From: Adenophora triphylla var. japonica | Taxonomy: Eukaryota; Streptophyta; Magnoliopsida; Asterales; Campanulaceae | DNA: 64,000 bases | Assembly: GCA_022495995.1 (NCBI GenBank) | Contig: JAFEMH010005374.1 | Span: 1-64,000, forward strand | Direction of reading: 5' to 3' | Shown: piece after piece, positions 1 to 13,608 of the stretch | Numbering within the stretch: position 1 is the first letter of the stretch | Layout: the number at the start of each line of letters is the position of its first letter | Notes under the pieces: model-generated | Seen by the model: only the letters and a program-made list of their open reading frames with translations | What the model was told of the DNA's origin: nothing | Databases searched by the model: none | Program-made: the position numbers and the translations under genes

Positions 1-365
1 GTCATTATCAAACAAATATAAGTCTTCAAAATTTAGCAACTTAATGATTTCAGTTCTTAATTTTCAGCTCTACATTTTCAGAGCTTAATTTTCAGTTTTA
101 CCAAACAGGCCCTAAGGTGATGTGGGCAACCGGAAAGACCACCTCCTTCCATTTACACGTGCCCGACCCCACTCCATGCATTGGCGCTCTTTTACCCGAA
201 CCATTATTCCCTGTTTGTTTTCCGCCTATATCACTCGCACCCATTTCTCTCTCTTCACTCTTCCAACCAAACACGGCCTTAGCCAAAAAACTTCATCTAT
301 AAGTATAAACCCTCATCTTCCGCATTCCCCAATCCCCACAGACGAGAAACTGAACAGCCGTAACC

Positions 366-3300
366 ATGGCTCCTCCTTCTCAATCAGAAGGTTTTTGTAA
401 AATTTCTTCCTCAATCTGCTAATTTTTTTTTTTTATCAAACTTGCTCAATTTCTGTCTGTCTGTTTGTTTGCAGTGATATCAATGTTTTTGGCCGCGGCA
501 TTTGATGGAGATCTCCAATATCTTAAGTGTAAGCATTCATAAACTAGGGTTTTTGTTATTGTCATGACTCATGATTAATACCCGGAAATATAAGTCTCAT
601 TTTGGGAATTTCAAGTTCAACTTGATTTAATTTTGATCAAAACTATTTGAAATCGTTAATGATGATTGTATTCATCAATAGCAATTTTTAGAATATCATG
701 AGGATATTTAGTTTTTTATTAATCTTTTGTCATAGTTCAATCAAGAAACTCTTTCTGATTTATCAAAAAAAAAAAAACTCTGTTGTATTTTTTTTAAAAG
801 AGGGATGTAGTATACTATAATGTGGCATTTACCCATATTTTTCTTGAAAATCTCAAGATGCATGCACTTATCCCAAGATTGAGGGGGTGGATACTTGTCA
901 ATTTTGTATAGTAATAAAGATGAAAGTTGTTTATTGAAAAGCATTGTAAGCTTAATTTTGTAACTTGTTGATTCTGGACAGTGGCAGCTGATCATCTTGA
1001 ATCCGGGAAAGGATTAGCTGAAGTTTATTTGAGGATTAGGGACAAAATTGGTCAGACTGCCCTACATTTAGCTGCTAGGGGAGGGAGGACTCCTGTTTGC
1101 AAGTATTTGATACAGAAGTTGAAACTTGACGTTAATTTGAAAGACTATGATGGTATATATATCCTTCCATCTCTTGTTCTATTAATGTTTGCATGTTTGT
1201 TATTACTTGTGGCTTGTGTTATCTTTTTTCATTCCGTAATATGTTATGAAATACTCCCTCCGTCCCATTACAAAAGTCACAAAATGGGTTTTGCACAAAA
1301 ATTAAGAAAAGTCTATAGTGGAGTAAGTGTTGTGAGTATGAAAAGTGAGATAGGAGAGAGAAAGTGGGGTGGGGAATAGTAAGTGGATAGATGATGTAAG
1401 TATGACAAGTGGGTTCCATGAATAAGCAATTATTAAAAACTTTCCTTTTTGGACTTGTGTCTTTTGCCAAATGGGGCATTTGTGCCTTTTGTAACGGGAT
1501 GGAGGGAGTAACTTATACTTTGAGTATAAAATACTGACTTATGAATTCATCTCGGGTACTATTTTTGATAGGCGTAACTCCTCTTCACAATACAATTATT
1601 GGAGAGCAGTTACCTACAGCTGTTTTTCTCATCGACAATGGTGCAAATATTTCTTCTGTCGATAACAAGGGTTTAACTGCCTTGCACTATGCTGGTCAAA
1701 CAGGTAAAGATCTATGTTCTAGTTGTTCTTGCCAATGATACCCCCTCCTTCTCGAAATGATCTTCCCACTTTCTTCTTGTTAATATGAAGGCACTTCGAG
1801 CAACAAATTTAGGTTAATTTAATAATCTTAATGATAATTTAACTTATGATTGACACACCATTATAAATACTATCAACGACAATTTTTTGATTTTCATTAA
1901 TTTAATCAACATAAATTATTGCTCAAAATACCTTCGTGTTGACAACGAAAAAAGTAGGAAGATCATTTTGGGACAGATGGAGTATTCATTTTTGCTACTT
2001 GCTGGTCCTATAAGACATAGTTCATAGTTTGTTAATCTTTTTTGGCGTTTAGATTATTCTTGAATAAGTTACTTGACTTGTCCTGTAGACTGGTCAGTCT
2101 CTATTGCCATTGTGATCCAACCCTGCTGATGTTTTAAGCAATTATTTTATTGGCTGGGCGTATTTGGTACTACAAATCACATTTTATTAATAGCAAGATA
2201 TTTGTAGTGTGTTTTTCTACGATTATTGTGAGTTTTTTTACAGGGCGTAAGGAGTTTCTGAGGCTGCTAGTTTCAAAAGGTGCTGAAGTAGATGCATCAT
2301 CCGAGTCTGGCACACCATTACAATGTGCTGCAGGTCGAGGACATAAGGAAGCTGCTAAGTTCTTACTTGATAAGAAGGCTAATGTAAGCAACACAATTTT
2401 CCTTGTTTGCAATATGTTTTTCCCTCTGTTATACTTTTTAGTGGTATTTTGTTGATACAGCAAAGATATCTTCCAAATATTTTTCTATCCCACGAAATTC
2501 AGTAGCTAAGACATGTATCCTAGAGAAATGTTGGAAAAATGATTACCATGGAAAGATGTTGGAGTTACTAAACTATGTTTTATTCGGCAGCCAAATGCAG
2601 TTTCTCATAATCTTTTCACACCGTTAATTGCATCAATCCTGGCCAATTCATTTGAGTGCATGGCACTATTGCTTAAGGTATAATATTTTCTACTACTTGA
2701 CAATTTCTGTAAGAATAGAAATCCAAGCATTTAAGTTGTTGATGTTTTCTGCTGACTAACTACTTTTACGCCATACATAGGCTGGGGCCGATCCGAACCT
2801 TGCTACATCTATGATTACACCTCTTGAAAGTGCATGCAATGAAGGACAAATTGAGATGATCAAGTTCTTGTTGAAAGCTGGAGCAAATCCTAATGCAGTA
2901 AATGGCGTAAGATAGTTATTTCTCTGCTAATGCTGTGCGTCATGGATTTCTTGATTTCATTTTATTGTCCTTTCTGTCTCTAGACCTCTTATTTAGACTC
3001 GTGGACCGGACTGGGTGCGTCATGTATTTCTTGATTTATTTTTTTGTCCTTCCTGTCTCTAAACCCCTTATTTAGACTCGTGGATCGGACTGGGTGTTTT
3101 ATTTAGTCTGGAAATGGTTAATATTACTTGCCATGTCTTGAGAATGAGATCTGAATATAAATGGTGCTCCAAAATAATAGTTCCTTCAGTTTGGCCTAGC
3201 AATATACCAAGCTAGTTATTCCTGCTGCAGCTAAACCTAGTATTCTGCAATCAGTAACAAAAATGGAAAATGGACACTCATTTGGGGTACAGAACGAGTT

Positions 3301-6300
3301 CTGGTTATTATCAGATATAATAATCTTTACAAAGGTCCAGGAAAAAAAATGTCAAACTTGATTCATTTAGCATCATCGTATCCAAATATGTTACCTTGTT
3401 GATAAAAGTAGTTGTATTCACCAATATACTTTTATGACTTTTTCTGGTGTATATGGTTGATCTCATTGAATTGCCTCTGGTGTTACACACCTTTGTTCAT
3501 TGACAGGATGGTATGACGCCTTTAGAAACTGCGGCATTGCTCGTGAACCATGAGGTGATGCAGATTTTCTTTCCAGTCACATCCCGTATTCCCACTATTC
3601 CAGACTGGAGTCACCGTGGTATAATAGAGCATGTCCATTCGGATGAAAGCAAAAAGAAGGTATTGAATTTCCTGTATTTTACATTTTCTTTGACTTTCTC
3701 ATCGAGTTAAGCTTTGCCTTGTTTTCTAACAACCTCGGTACTTGGATTTCCGTGACAAAAAATCTATTACTTAACATTTTACCCGAGTTTTTACTCAACA
3801 AATTTCCATGTCTTCAGCTTCTTACCCCATTCTCTTATGTTATAAGCTGTAAATTATTCTTTCTTCATTGTATTCATACTAGTACTCAAAAGCCCGTGCC
3901 AATGGCACGGGTCAGTACAAAAAGGTAAGCAGTGGAAAAAATGATAAGTAGAATAAAACAGCTTCTCCATGAGTTGTCTTATGCATAGCTTCTATCCTTC
4001 TTACAAACAAAATATTTTGATACATCACTATTATACATCTTCTGAAAAATTGTATGTATGGATCAAACGAAGGAGTTTGAAATTTCTACAATAGGTATTT
4101 TTCTAACAAGCAAATCCTTATTACTAAATACTATTATTTTTCAAATTATAATCAAATCATTACACCTAAACACCCCAACACATTTTGTACGACAGACATT
4201 AATCATGTACTTTGATGACGATACTAAGTTCTTTTAGCGATAATGAATGCTAGTCATATCCACAAAGAATGGTGATAGAGAAGGGGTGAAGCCTGATGTA
4301 ATGACTTCATGGTCTACATATTCAAACCATTAAGTCACAATCACAACCCCTCAACTTTTGTGTCCATTTTTTTTTTTAAACAATAGAAAACAGGAAAGAT
4401 CTCTACAAGAATATGCCTGCTCCGGACGAATATCACTTTGGTTAAACCATGAGATATAAGGACCGAAAGAACTTAAAAATTTTGTTGTTCCGGGCTAGCG
4501 AGGTCAACTTGTGTAAGGAACACAAATAAAATTGAAGTCTTCAAAGGGAATCTTAACAAAGTGGTCCTAAACACCTACAGGGTAGCAATATTCCACTGAT
4601 GATCTCTGGTATTTCATATACACTATTCATCCCATAAAAAGAGCCTCACATGAATCATTGAATTTGAATGTGGGCACTAACGTATGCCTCCAACAACTCT
4701 ATGTGTGTGAGTGTGTGTGAGTGTGAGTGTGAGTGTGAGTGTGAGTGTGAGTGTGAGTGTGAGTGTGAGTGTGAGTGTGTGAGTGTGTGTGTGTGTGTGT
4801 GTGTGAGTAGTGAAAAAAAAAAGAGACGAAAAAGAGACTTTTAATTTCAGACAGAAGGAAATGACACACACAAAAAAATTATCATATCAGTTTTTTTTTT
4901 TTAAAGAACATAACAAAAGCTTGAATTCAAGATTGAAGGTACCTTTCAAGTTCTGCAGTTAACATTGACAGAAAGCGTAATTCGAAAAGCTCATATTTGC
5001 AACAATTTTGATTAGCATTTTCCAAAAACCACTGGCCCTAAACACATCATCCCTCCTCCTCCTCAAACTCCATACCACCATAGAAGTCCCCTTGGTTTCA
5101 ATGTCATCATCCAAAACAACAAAAGTTGGCCTCAATCGATCCAAACCCACCTACAAAATCCCATGAAATACCTTAAACACTCCCTCAATCCCACCTCTTC
5201 TGAACCAAATTCAATACTACTGCCCTTTCCAACTAAATCCCCCAACTCAATTTTTGAATGACCTTTTCCATAACCCAAGAGCTTGAATTGATGCCTGCCA
5301 GATCTTCAATTCCGATGCTCTTGAAAGGTCATGAGGCGGTTATCGAGAGGTCGACGACTTCTGGTGTGATTTCGGTTGACGGAATTCGACTTCTGGATTT
5401 GGATTGAAAGAGAGAGGTGAAGAACGCGAAGGGTTTTCTCGGAGTCGGAGAAGTAGCAACCGCCGTGGGAGACGTGGGTAAGGAAATAATTTGTAGCCGT
5501 CCGATCAGATTTCTAAGATTAAATCTCAGCCACCACTTATCCAAGGCTAAGAGGCAGTTATTTGCCTTGTGTATTGTATTATAGATTGGACTTTGTTTGG
5601 TTGTTGTGGCTTGTGATTTGACCATTGGTATATTGGTTACCATACTTCATTTGCCCATTTTGAATTGGAATCTTGGACTGAATTTATCTAATAATCTGTA
5701 CATGTTTACTAATTTTATTTTATTTTGTAGAGAGAAGCTATGAAAAAAGAAAAGTTCCTTTACGCGAAGTCACAGGGAGAAGCTTCATTCAAGAAGAAGG
5801 AATATCATAATGCAATATACTGGTACACTAGGGTAAGTACACGTATAGTACAAAATTTATTCCTGGCCATTTAAATAGCATAGAACGCTAAATTGTGCTA
5901 TTCTTTGGATTGGGACTTGTGCGGTCCGACTGCCCAACAGTCGGATTGCGATGTAATTCATCTTACTATAAAATGTAACTCATGTTACCATGAAATGTAA
6001 CCTATGTAATATAAGTTGCAACTCATTTTACTCTTCCCTGATATAATGTAACACACACACACACACACTATAAGATGCAATACACGTTATTATAAAATGC
6101 AAGTCATCGACTATAAAAATCCGACTTATGTGCAGTCGGACTGCACATGCCCTGGATCCTTGTTCTTCTCCTGTAAATATGTATGATTTGGTAGGACACT
6201 GGATGCTGTTTGTTGAATGGATGAATATGCAGGCAATTCATACAGACCCATTGGATGCTCGAGTGCTGTCTAATAGGAGCTTGTGCTGGGCTCGACTAAA

Positions 6301-7021
6301 TGAGGGAGAACTTGCTTTATCTGATGCCGAGGCTGCTATCAAGCTGGATCCCAACTGGGGAAAGGCACACTACAGGGCTGGTGTAGCATACAAAATGGTC
6401 AAGGTACGCAAGTAATTGCACTCCTCCCACTCTCTGAAAAAAGAAAACAAATGAATTACGCAATACTCCCTCCGCTCCCGGAATAAATATCACACTTTCC
6501 CTTTTGATTTGTCTCAAAATAAACATCGAAATTCTAAAAATAGAATATAAAATGTGTTGATTGACCTTTCTTCAATGAAAGGGCTCGGCATATGCGCCCA
6601 AGGAGATTCGCCTTGCTTTTGCATATTGTCATTTTACAAATTAGCTTAAACATATAGCTCCTCTTTTAATCTCGTTTCTTTCTGATTGCACAGAACTATC
6701 CTATGGCTACAGAATGTTTTTCGGATGCACTGAAGCTGGATCCTGAAAACAAGGAGATTCGCCTTGCTTTTGAGTATGTCATTTTACAAATTAGCTTAAA
6801 CATCTACTTCCCATTTGGTGTTTGACTAATTGTTCTGGCTTTTCAATCATACCCGATAATCAAAATCTTGTATTTTGCATTTTTTATGTGCAACTTTTTT
6901 TTAATCGATAATCTAAATAACTAATCTGCCAGACCTTTTGACCTGCAGGCAAGCTGTTTCCGAGGAGTTTAGTGGATTTGGTGTCACAGCAGACAGTAGA
7001 CTTAAGATTGTCCGTCTATAG
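366..7021 (+). CDS. TPR10: Ankyrin-repeat protein with C-terminal TPR domain (TPR10-like)
   Basis: Twelve exons can be joined with GT-AG introns and consistent phases: 366-390, 475-528, 982-1152, 1572-1703, 2244-2383, 2591-2677, 2781-2906, 3507-3659, 5731-5832, 6233-6403, 6694-6773 and 6949-7021, giving 437 aa. Exons 2-8 encode ankyrin repeats (visible [38 protein letters not shown] and [11 protein letters not shown] signatures, about residues 15-260). Exons 9-12 encode a TPR block (about 297-415) with alternating helices such as [20 protein letters not shown]. The ankyrin-plus-TPR layout matches the Arabidopsis TPR10 type; such TPR blocks are expected to bind Hsp70/Hsp90 tails, which is inferred from the family. 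The start is the first ATG after a transcript-like leader and opens MAPPSQSE. Intron 8 contains a Helitron, and introns 3, 4, 9 and 10 contain MITEs or duplications. The mature reading frame is intact. Confidence 0.85.
1252..1510. mobile_element. Stowaway-like MITE in ankyrin gene intron 3
   Basis: The left end CTCCCTCCGTCCCATTACAA and the right end TTGTAACGGGATGGAGGGAG are inverted repeats flanked by TA on both sides. The element lies wholly in intron 3, is non-coding, and carries the GAGAGA/GTGAGTATGA body seen in other MITEs of this window. Confidence 0.85.
1739..1984. mobile_element. Stowaway-like MITE in ankyrin gene intron 4
   Basis: The end CCCTCCTTCTCGAAATGATC pairs with the distal GATCATTTTGGGACAGATGG, with TA at both borders. 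The body includes AATAATTTATG-type inverted arms. This is a diverged copy lying entirely within the intron. Confidence 0.7.
3891..3911 (-). repeat. 3' terminal hairpin of the intronic Helitron
   Basis: CCCGTGCCA and TGGCACGGG form a 9-bp perfect stem 12 bp inside the CTAG terminus. Such a hairpin is the known 3' termination signal of Helitrons. Confidence 0.7.
4700..4806. repeat. GTGTGA/GT microsatellite
   Basis: About 105 bp of GTGTGA and GTGAGT units end in a pure GT run, inside the intronic Helitron. Confidence 0.9.
5918..6147. mobile_element. MITE with 16-bp TIRs in ankyrin gene intron 9
   Basis: TGTGCGGTCCGACTGC at the left matches the reverse complement of GCAGTCGGACTGCACA at the right with one mismatch. 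The interior is a run of degenerate units like AAATGTAACTCATGTTAC plus an AC repeat. The superfamily is not determined (not Stowaway), and no clear target duplication was found. Confidence 0.55.
6464..6545. mobile_element. Stowaway MITE remnant in intron 10
   Basis: A single TACTCCCTCCGCTCCC end is present with no matching right end, so this is a truncated copy. Confidence 0.45.
6599..6655 (+). repeat. Partial copy of exon 11 end and its donor intron inside intron 10
   Basis: The segment starting AAGGAGATTCGCCTTGCTTTTG and running through ATTTTACAAATTAGCTTAAA is repeated at 6749-6804, where it is the true end of exon 11 and the start of intron 11. In the upstream copy GAGTATGTC reads GCATATTGTC, so the GT donor is destroyed. 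Confidence 0.8.
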
Positions 7022-7374
7022 AGAGAGGATAGGAGACTAGACGAGAGGAGATCCTTCTTCTTGTGGTCTCTGTTTTTATGTGTACAGAATGGTTCTACTT
7101 TTTGAGTCTTTTATCATAAACTCTCTAACTTTGACTTGTGGGCTATATTTGAAATTTTCAATCTAGTTAATTTTGAGTTGTCTTTGTTTGGTATGGACTC
7201 GGTTGTTTAGTAGCCCTCTTTCCTAAGTCATGGGTTTAATTTTCATGCTAGTTTGGCTTTGAGTGAAACTTTGGGTAGTCCGACACTGATTTTGATGGTC
7301 AACTTGATTTGTATTCAATCTGAGCAAGTTGGAGAGGATCTCTAGTAGGGCTGTGCGGCCGTATGGTGCCCCCC

Positions 7375-7512
7375 ATAGGGAGGCACATGCGACCGCATGA
7401 GTAGGCTACAATGTCCTTCGAGATAATCAAATTGGTTTCCAGAAAGAGAGACCACTCACCCTCATAGGGAGGCACATGCGACCGCATGAGTAGGCTACAA
7501 TGTCCTTCGAGA
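7375..7512 (+). repeat. Direct repeat downstream of the ankyrin gene
   Basis: CATAGGGAGGCACATGCGAC and the following 35 or so bases occur at about 7375-7426 and again at 7461-7512, with the shared tail TGTCCTTCGAGATAATCAA. GCGGCCG motifs border the region (7357 and 7560). It is gene-free, and the element family is unrecognised. Confidence 0.7.
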
Positions 7513-7869
7513 TAATCAAGTTGGAGAGGATCTCTCGTGGGGCTATGTGTCTACCCTATGCGGCCGCATATGACGGGAGCTTTTGGTACGTCTATGTTTT
7601 CTACAAACAAGTCTACTGTAAACCATTGGTAGTAATAATAAACTGTTAGCTCTACAAACAAGTCTACTGTAAAGGCAAAGCTGAAAAATCACCAAATAAC
7701 ATCAACACTTTATGCAAAAGAAGATATAATAGTACTAACGGTACTCTCATTTTATCTATCTGGGAAACAAGTCTAACATAGGTGTTTCTTTTCTCATCCG
7801 CCCTGATGGTTTGTCGATATATGTCTCCTCACGACTCACGAGCAGAGAGAGAAAAGGAGCGGAAAATTC

Positions 7870-10800
7870 TTAACATACTGCAACCTTTCGAGCATAAGCC
7901 AATACCATAACAAATTCCTTTGCTGATGACCCTATTGTTGCTTGTACCTTTTGGGATGTCGAGACAGTTTGTAGCCACAACTCGACCAGATTACTGAGCT
8001 GCAAAGTAGGGACCACTGGCTGACCCATACATTTTATCTCAACCTACCAAAGTAAGGTGAAATCAGCAAAGACCGAGAAAAATAGTTTCTCTCTCTTTTT
8101 TTTTTTTTAATATAAATAAATAATAAATAAATTATTTTGGGGTATTATCTTTATAGGAAAATGAGAGGAAGAAAAAGATATCTCCAAGATTGCTTAATAA
8201 AGATTCATCCATCTTCCATAACTACAATTGTGATTCATCCCCGATCTTTTCTTTTAACATGGTTGACAAATTCACTTACCTCATCTTCGCTAATAAGATT
8301 TAGTTTCCTCGTCAGGTACTTTTTTATGAACGAAACAGGTACACTTCCATCCCTGTGACAATACCAAAAAGTGTGATATAGAAGAATGAGATCAGTTTTT
8401 CTCTAGTCATAAACATAACGTAACCTGCTAGCCTTACGCATAAGGAAATAAATGATGCTCCATACTTCATATCTACGTTGTATGCATAGTAATATCGGCA
8501 GTTATTCAACCTTTATAGTATCTCCAATAATACAACAGCCACACTCAATGGCAGTACACATAAATCCAACGATCTAAATAGTTTGAGGTGCGTCTTTACC
8601 CAAGATGTAGACATGCATCAGTTATATTCACTTTCTTACAATTTTAGCTTGATATTGTTACACTGAAGTAGGCTTGTGAAAAATATAGCGTTCGCCTTGG
8701 TCAGAGATTAAGCTTATAATGGCGGACTGAACCTATTGCTTTACCAATGCATTGTTGTCATCACTGTGTTTCCAGTTCGGGAAGAAAATAAGGAAAAATG
8801 TCACCAAGATATGATTGTCTAACTTTGTAGTTGTGGATATCATGACTAGGGAAAGTATTGTGTTTACCCGGATTATACATTGAAATCTTTACAATGTTTT
8901 AAACTGTTGTACAATGCAACTATTTATACATTGTACAACAGTTAAAACCAAAATGACGGACCTAAATAATAAGCAAACAACCACTTCTGTAATTAAAATG
9001 ACCGATAGGTATAGGGACCAATAGTAAAGATATTGGGGGTAAAAACAATCCCAGAGATTACAAATCATAAAAATTTAGTAAAGATCATGTATGACACTAA
9101 GGCAATGAAAAGCTAAAGATTTATCTGAATTTTACAGTCAAAATAATCCCCAAGAAAGTCACCGGGGCAACCATCTCCAGAGCATAGACTTGAGAAAACA
9201 TAGAAAAAGAGTGCTACATGGACTGCCAAGGGGATAATTTTAAGACTTTCGGTGAAAGAGGCCTATGCATTGGTGAGAGTTCTAATGTGACATTTTGGAG
9301 CAACACAAAAGGTAAGACAGTTATATGGAGTGGGTACCCTCAGAATAATGTGTTAAAATAGAAATCTCATTGCAATGGGCCGTTATCATTGAAGTCGTAG
9401 TCCTGTCATTCAATGGAAATTAATCGGAGGTCAAAGCTGCCTTGACAATGTGGAAGAATAGACTCATTCAGAAACAAATGATGTTGTTCTCCTCTTTTAT
9501 ATGTCACATCCCACTCAGAGAAGTCACCTTTCCAAAATTAAGCTTAAAAATTCAAATTTTAATCCTCATTTAAATAAAATACAGGATAGGATACTGATAA
9601 AAAGCATTGCTTCCGGGCAATTATGTAAAGCTTATTATTTTTATTTTTTAATAAAAGACTCTTCAAATGGATAGAGGGACTATTATAAGAATGATTTATA
9701 TATGAAACACTATCAAGAAACAGTACCATATTCAACGAGAACTGTGATCAATAAAGACAAAAAGCTCTTGGGTCTGTTAGAGACTCACTTTATTCTGAGG
9801 TAATTTGCAGAAATCTGGGGTAAAGGTGCTCCCTCCCTGAAATAATGATATAAAAATAAGCAAGCATCCAGATAAAGAATCAACTAAAAATGAATTGAAT
9901 TTTGTTTCTATATAAATAAACTAAGTGAATGAAATCCATGTTTAAAGCTCAAGTAGATTCTCACTGGTTTTCTGAAGCCACCAAGGAGAACCAGATTGGG
10001 TTGATTCTTCTATCCTGGCTAGCATTTGCAGCATCTAATATAGCTTGGAAATTAATTCCCGATTCTCCAAAAGCACTCTCGGCCTTCCTTTTCCGATTCC
10101 TTCGCAACTTTTTCGGTTTGACAGATTCTGAAAGGTTGGCATCGGGGCCATTCTTGTCATTTTGACCTTTAGATTTCTGTTCGGGATCCTTCACTTTAGG
10201 TTTACGAGAATGACCTTCAACCTTTGGTGCATGTGAAGGTTCCGATTTGACGGTAGACCCTTGTGATGTAAATTTAGTAGATTTACTCCTATTTGCCACT
10301 TCCACCAAATAATTCAAAGGTTTCCAGAGATCAACTTTCGCTACCCAAGGTTCATTACCACTCTGTGTTTCTTTGTCAGGTGAATGGCTAGACGGCTCAG
10401 CGGTGGAAGAATTCTGCACGATTGTAGTTCGCAAGAATTCAGCAAAGTAAGCATACATGAATGCCCAACATCTTAGGTGTAACTTCATTAATAAAGTAAA
10501 ATAAATTTTAGCCATGTGGGAAATAAAATAAGTACTAACTCTTTTCTCAGTAACCTCAGTTTTTTTTTTTTTTAATTCAACTATGTCTTTACAAATTTAT
10601 TAATAAAGTACTCTTAGCCGACCATTCTAAATAACAAAAACCCAGCACCAACACCCACAGTCTACCCCATGTGTGTACCCCCCCCCCCAAACCCGGCCCT
10701 CTTACAAGTATAAAAATGGTTTACTATCAGAAAGACAAGTTATTGTTCCTTTACCTGCTTTAAATTCTGAGTGAACTTATTTAGAGTTTCACGTGAGCTG

Positions 10801-13565
10801 GAACTCTCGGGGTTTTCTTCCACAGAATCTTCCTCCTTTTTGACAGGTTTCTCAATTGTAAAACTGGAGCCTCGTAACTTTTTTCTTGCAGTAACTTTAG
10901 ATCTTCGTCCGGTCAATGCAGCCTGCGTTGACACTCTGGGGGTGCTGACTACCAACGAAGAGAGTGACCTTTCTTTTCTTCTCTGTGGTAATGCAACAGA
11001 AGGCACAATTTCAGGTGCCTTTACCCTTGTCCTTTTGGAAGGAAAAATCTTCGCTCTTACATCTTGCAAGTTGTGGTCTGGCCTGTTTGCAGAAGATCAA
11101 TTATGTCAATGCATTACAACAGCTCACTTTAAATAACAATAACATAAAATAAAAATAAAGAGGCAAACACGGGTCATGCATGGGTTTTCCTTTTTCTCTC
11201 AGTTGGCACAGGACATGGATGATAATAGCGGCTCTCAAGCTTATGAATAATATGAAAATGATATGAATTTACTTGGAGTGGATGAAAGTATGGTGTTGAA
11301 GAGGCCGGAGTGGAGGGCAAAAATCCATGTGGGGGGTTGATTTTTTTATTTTTTTATTTTTATTTTTATTTATTTTTATTTATTTTTATTTTTTTATTTA
11401 TTTTTATTTTTTTTTTAATTTAATTTAATTTTATTATTTATTTATTTTTTTCACGATAACATATGAGGATTCATGTTAGCCGACCCCAAATTATTTTGGG
11501 ACTAAGGCTTTGTTGTTGTTGTTGTTGTATACTCCCTCCGTGTCACGTGAATGGACACCAATAAAATGGGCACAATAACTAAGAAAAAGTACTATCCCCT
11601 CCACTCATTCTCTCTCCTACATTATTTTAATACTCACAACACCATTATAATTTACTATTTCCTCCACTCATTCTCTCTCCTATTTTACTATTACACTCAC
11701 AACATTCTTTCCATTTTGGGCAGTCTCCAATCACGTGAGACGACCCAAAAAGGAAATAAGTCTCCATTCACGTGACACAAAGGGAGTATAGAAGATTGTC
11801 CGTGTGCACATCAGTGCGGGCTTTATGTCATGGCATCACAAATCAATTACTAGTTGAAATATAACATTCCGGATTTTGTTTAGAAACTATAGAATTTCCA
11901 ATGCTAATGTTTATTCTTCAAATTAAGGCAAACTTGCAACTTACAAGCTACAGATTCTAAAAGAAATCCTGAGCTTTGGAACCTCCTCTGAAAAGATAAA
12001 GCATGATATCCAGAACAAAGACGGGTATTTATCTTGCATAATTTTTGCAGGTTTCATGAAATACTACTTTCATGATAAAGCATATGGACTTGTGGACTCA
12101 TTCTAATGTTGGATTGAACATCAACAATTCTCAGCAAATCTTCTTGCCACTAGCTATAACAAGAAGTATAATTCCTTATTGAGAAAAAAATCTTGTTCTA
12201 TAGCCAATGCACAATTTCACGACATTGCAGAATATACATGTTGCTACTGCATGTCATGCATGATATCACTGTCAGAGGACTCCATTCAGTGTCTACATGC
12301 GGCGGAAGGCAAACATTATGGGTGGAATTAGTTTTCCAGAATTTCTAGGGTGACAAAATGGGATATGAGACCAGTGTCAACCGCTTGACTGATTGTGTAG
12401 TTTGTAGGTCCCACTCTAACGTGATGAGACCTCACTTTAACCAATCAACGGTTTCAAACTGGTTCTGCATACAAACTTTTTATGATCCATTTGATCACCC
12501 TAGCACTAGTCTTAGTTTTTCTAATAACTGCTATTATGTAATAATTTTAAGTTTCGGAAACCATAAGTTTTATAGGTCTCATTCAGAGAACAATAACGAG
12601 TTTGTAAGAATCAACAGATCGAGAAAAAAAAGGTCAGGACATGTTCTTATAATGATACTAACTATTTCAAGGAACTTCTGGACCGAAGGGTTAATATGAA
12701 ATGATAAATACCATGATCGAGGAAAAAATATAAACAGATCCTAAGATAGAAAAATATATAATTGATTTCCTTTATTTGCACTTTCATAATTTGCACATTG
12801 CACTATCTGATGATCCGATTCTGCGCAACCCCCTCTTCATAACCTTCTACCCCTTCCCCTTAAACAGGCGAATATCTAAAAGAAATTTTAATAGGAGTGA
12901 CTCATTATCCTCAAACCACTAATAGCAGCATATTTTCTTTTCTTGCTAGGTTGGTCCACAAAAAATGAAATGAACATGTTAAAGCCTCTATTGCTATGTT
13001 TCTTGCAAAGATAACAAGTGGAAAGCTTCTTGGGCATGGGCATTAAGAGTCAGTCAGCTAATTGCTTGACCGAAAATTCTGCTCCTTGAGCAATTACTCT
13101 TCCAGATCTTTAACTCAATCAACTTGATAAATTCCATTTAGGAAGGTTATAGCGCTCCATGAACTAGCCAGTGAAGAAACGAACATATAAAACTGAATGG
13201 ATAGTAAGTTCACCCACCAGAGAGTGGAAGCTGTCGAAGAATCTGATAAATTGTGGTTGAAAATGGTATATGATAGAACAGACTTGCTCCAAAATGGGTA
13301 TATTTCTTACAACCATTTACTGATCAGAGTTAAACCTTCTAAGCGTTTATATATAAGGATAAACACCAAAGATATGGCTTCCCTACATTTCATTTGGTCT
13401 TACATGTTCTGCACATTGCGAACTACACGTTGTCTCATTAATGGTTTAAGAGAGCAAATGATCAGTAGAGCCAGCTTTCTCTTAAGGACATATGAAAGAT
13501 ACAGACATTTGACCAAAAGCATTCTAGCTACATATTGAAATAAAAAAAATAAAAAACGTGCACAT

Positions 13566-13608
<43 letters not shown>

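Larger units (their letters stand above)
3879..5585 (-). mobile_element. Non-autonomous Helitron in ankyrin gene intron 8
   Basis: Read on the minus strand, the element starts TCTATAATACAATACA and ends with the perfect hairpin CCCGTGCCA/TGGCACGGG followed a few bases later by GTACTAG. The flanks are A (5') and T (3'), the Helitron A|T insertion site with no target duplication. At 1,707 bp it lacks Rep or helicase coding sequence. It holds a GT-rich microsatellite and a more GC-rich stretch (about 4950-5500) that could be a captured gene fragment; I cannot identify that stretch. It sits between the ankyrin exons and the TPR exons. Confidence 0.7.

Noticed and set aside
4677..4871. 64-codon frame with a TH/LT repeat
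   Set aside because: It is a translation of the GT microsatellite.
12358..13538. Two 113-codon plus-strand frames in DRIP intron 2
   Set aside because: No recognisable motif, no splice-supported neighbours, and they lie antisense in a normal intron.
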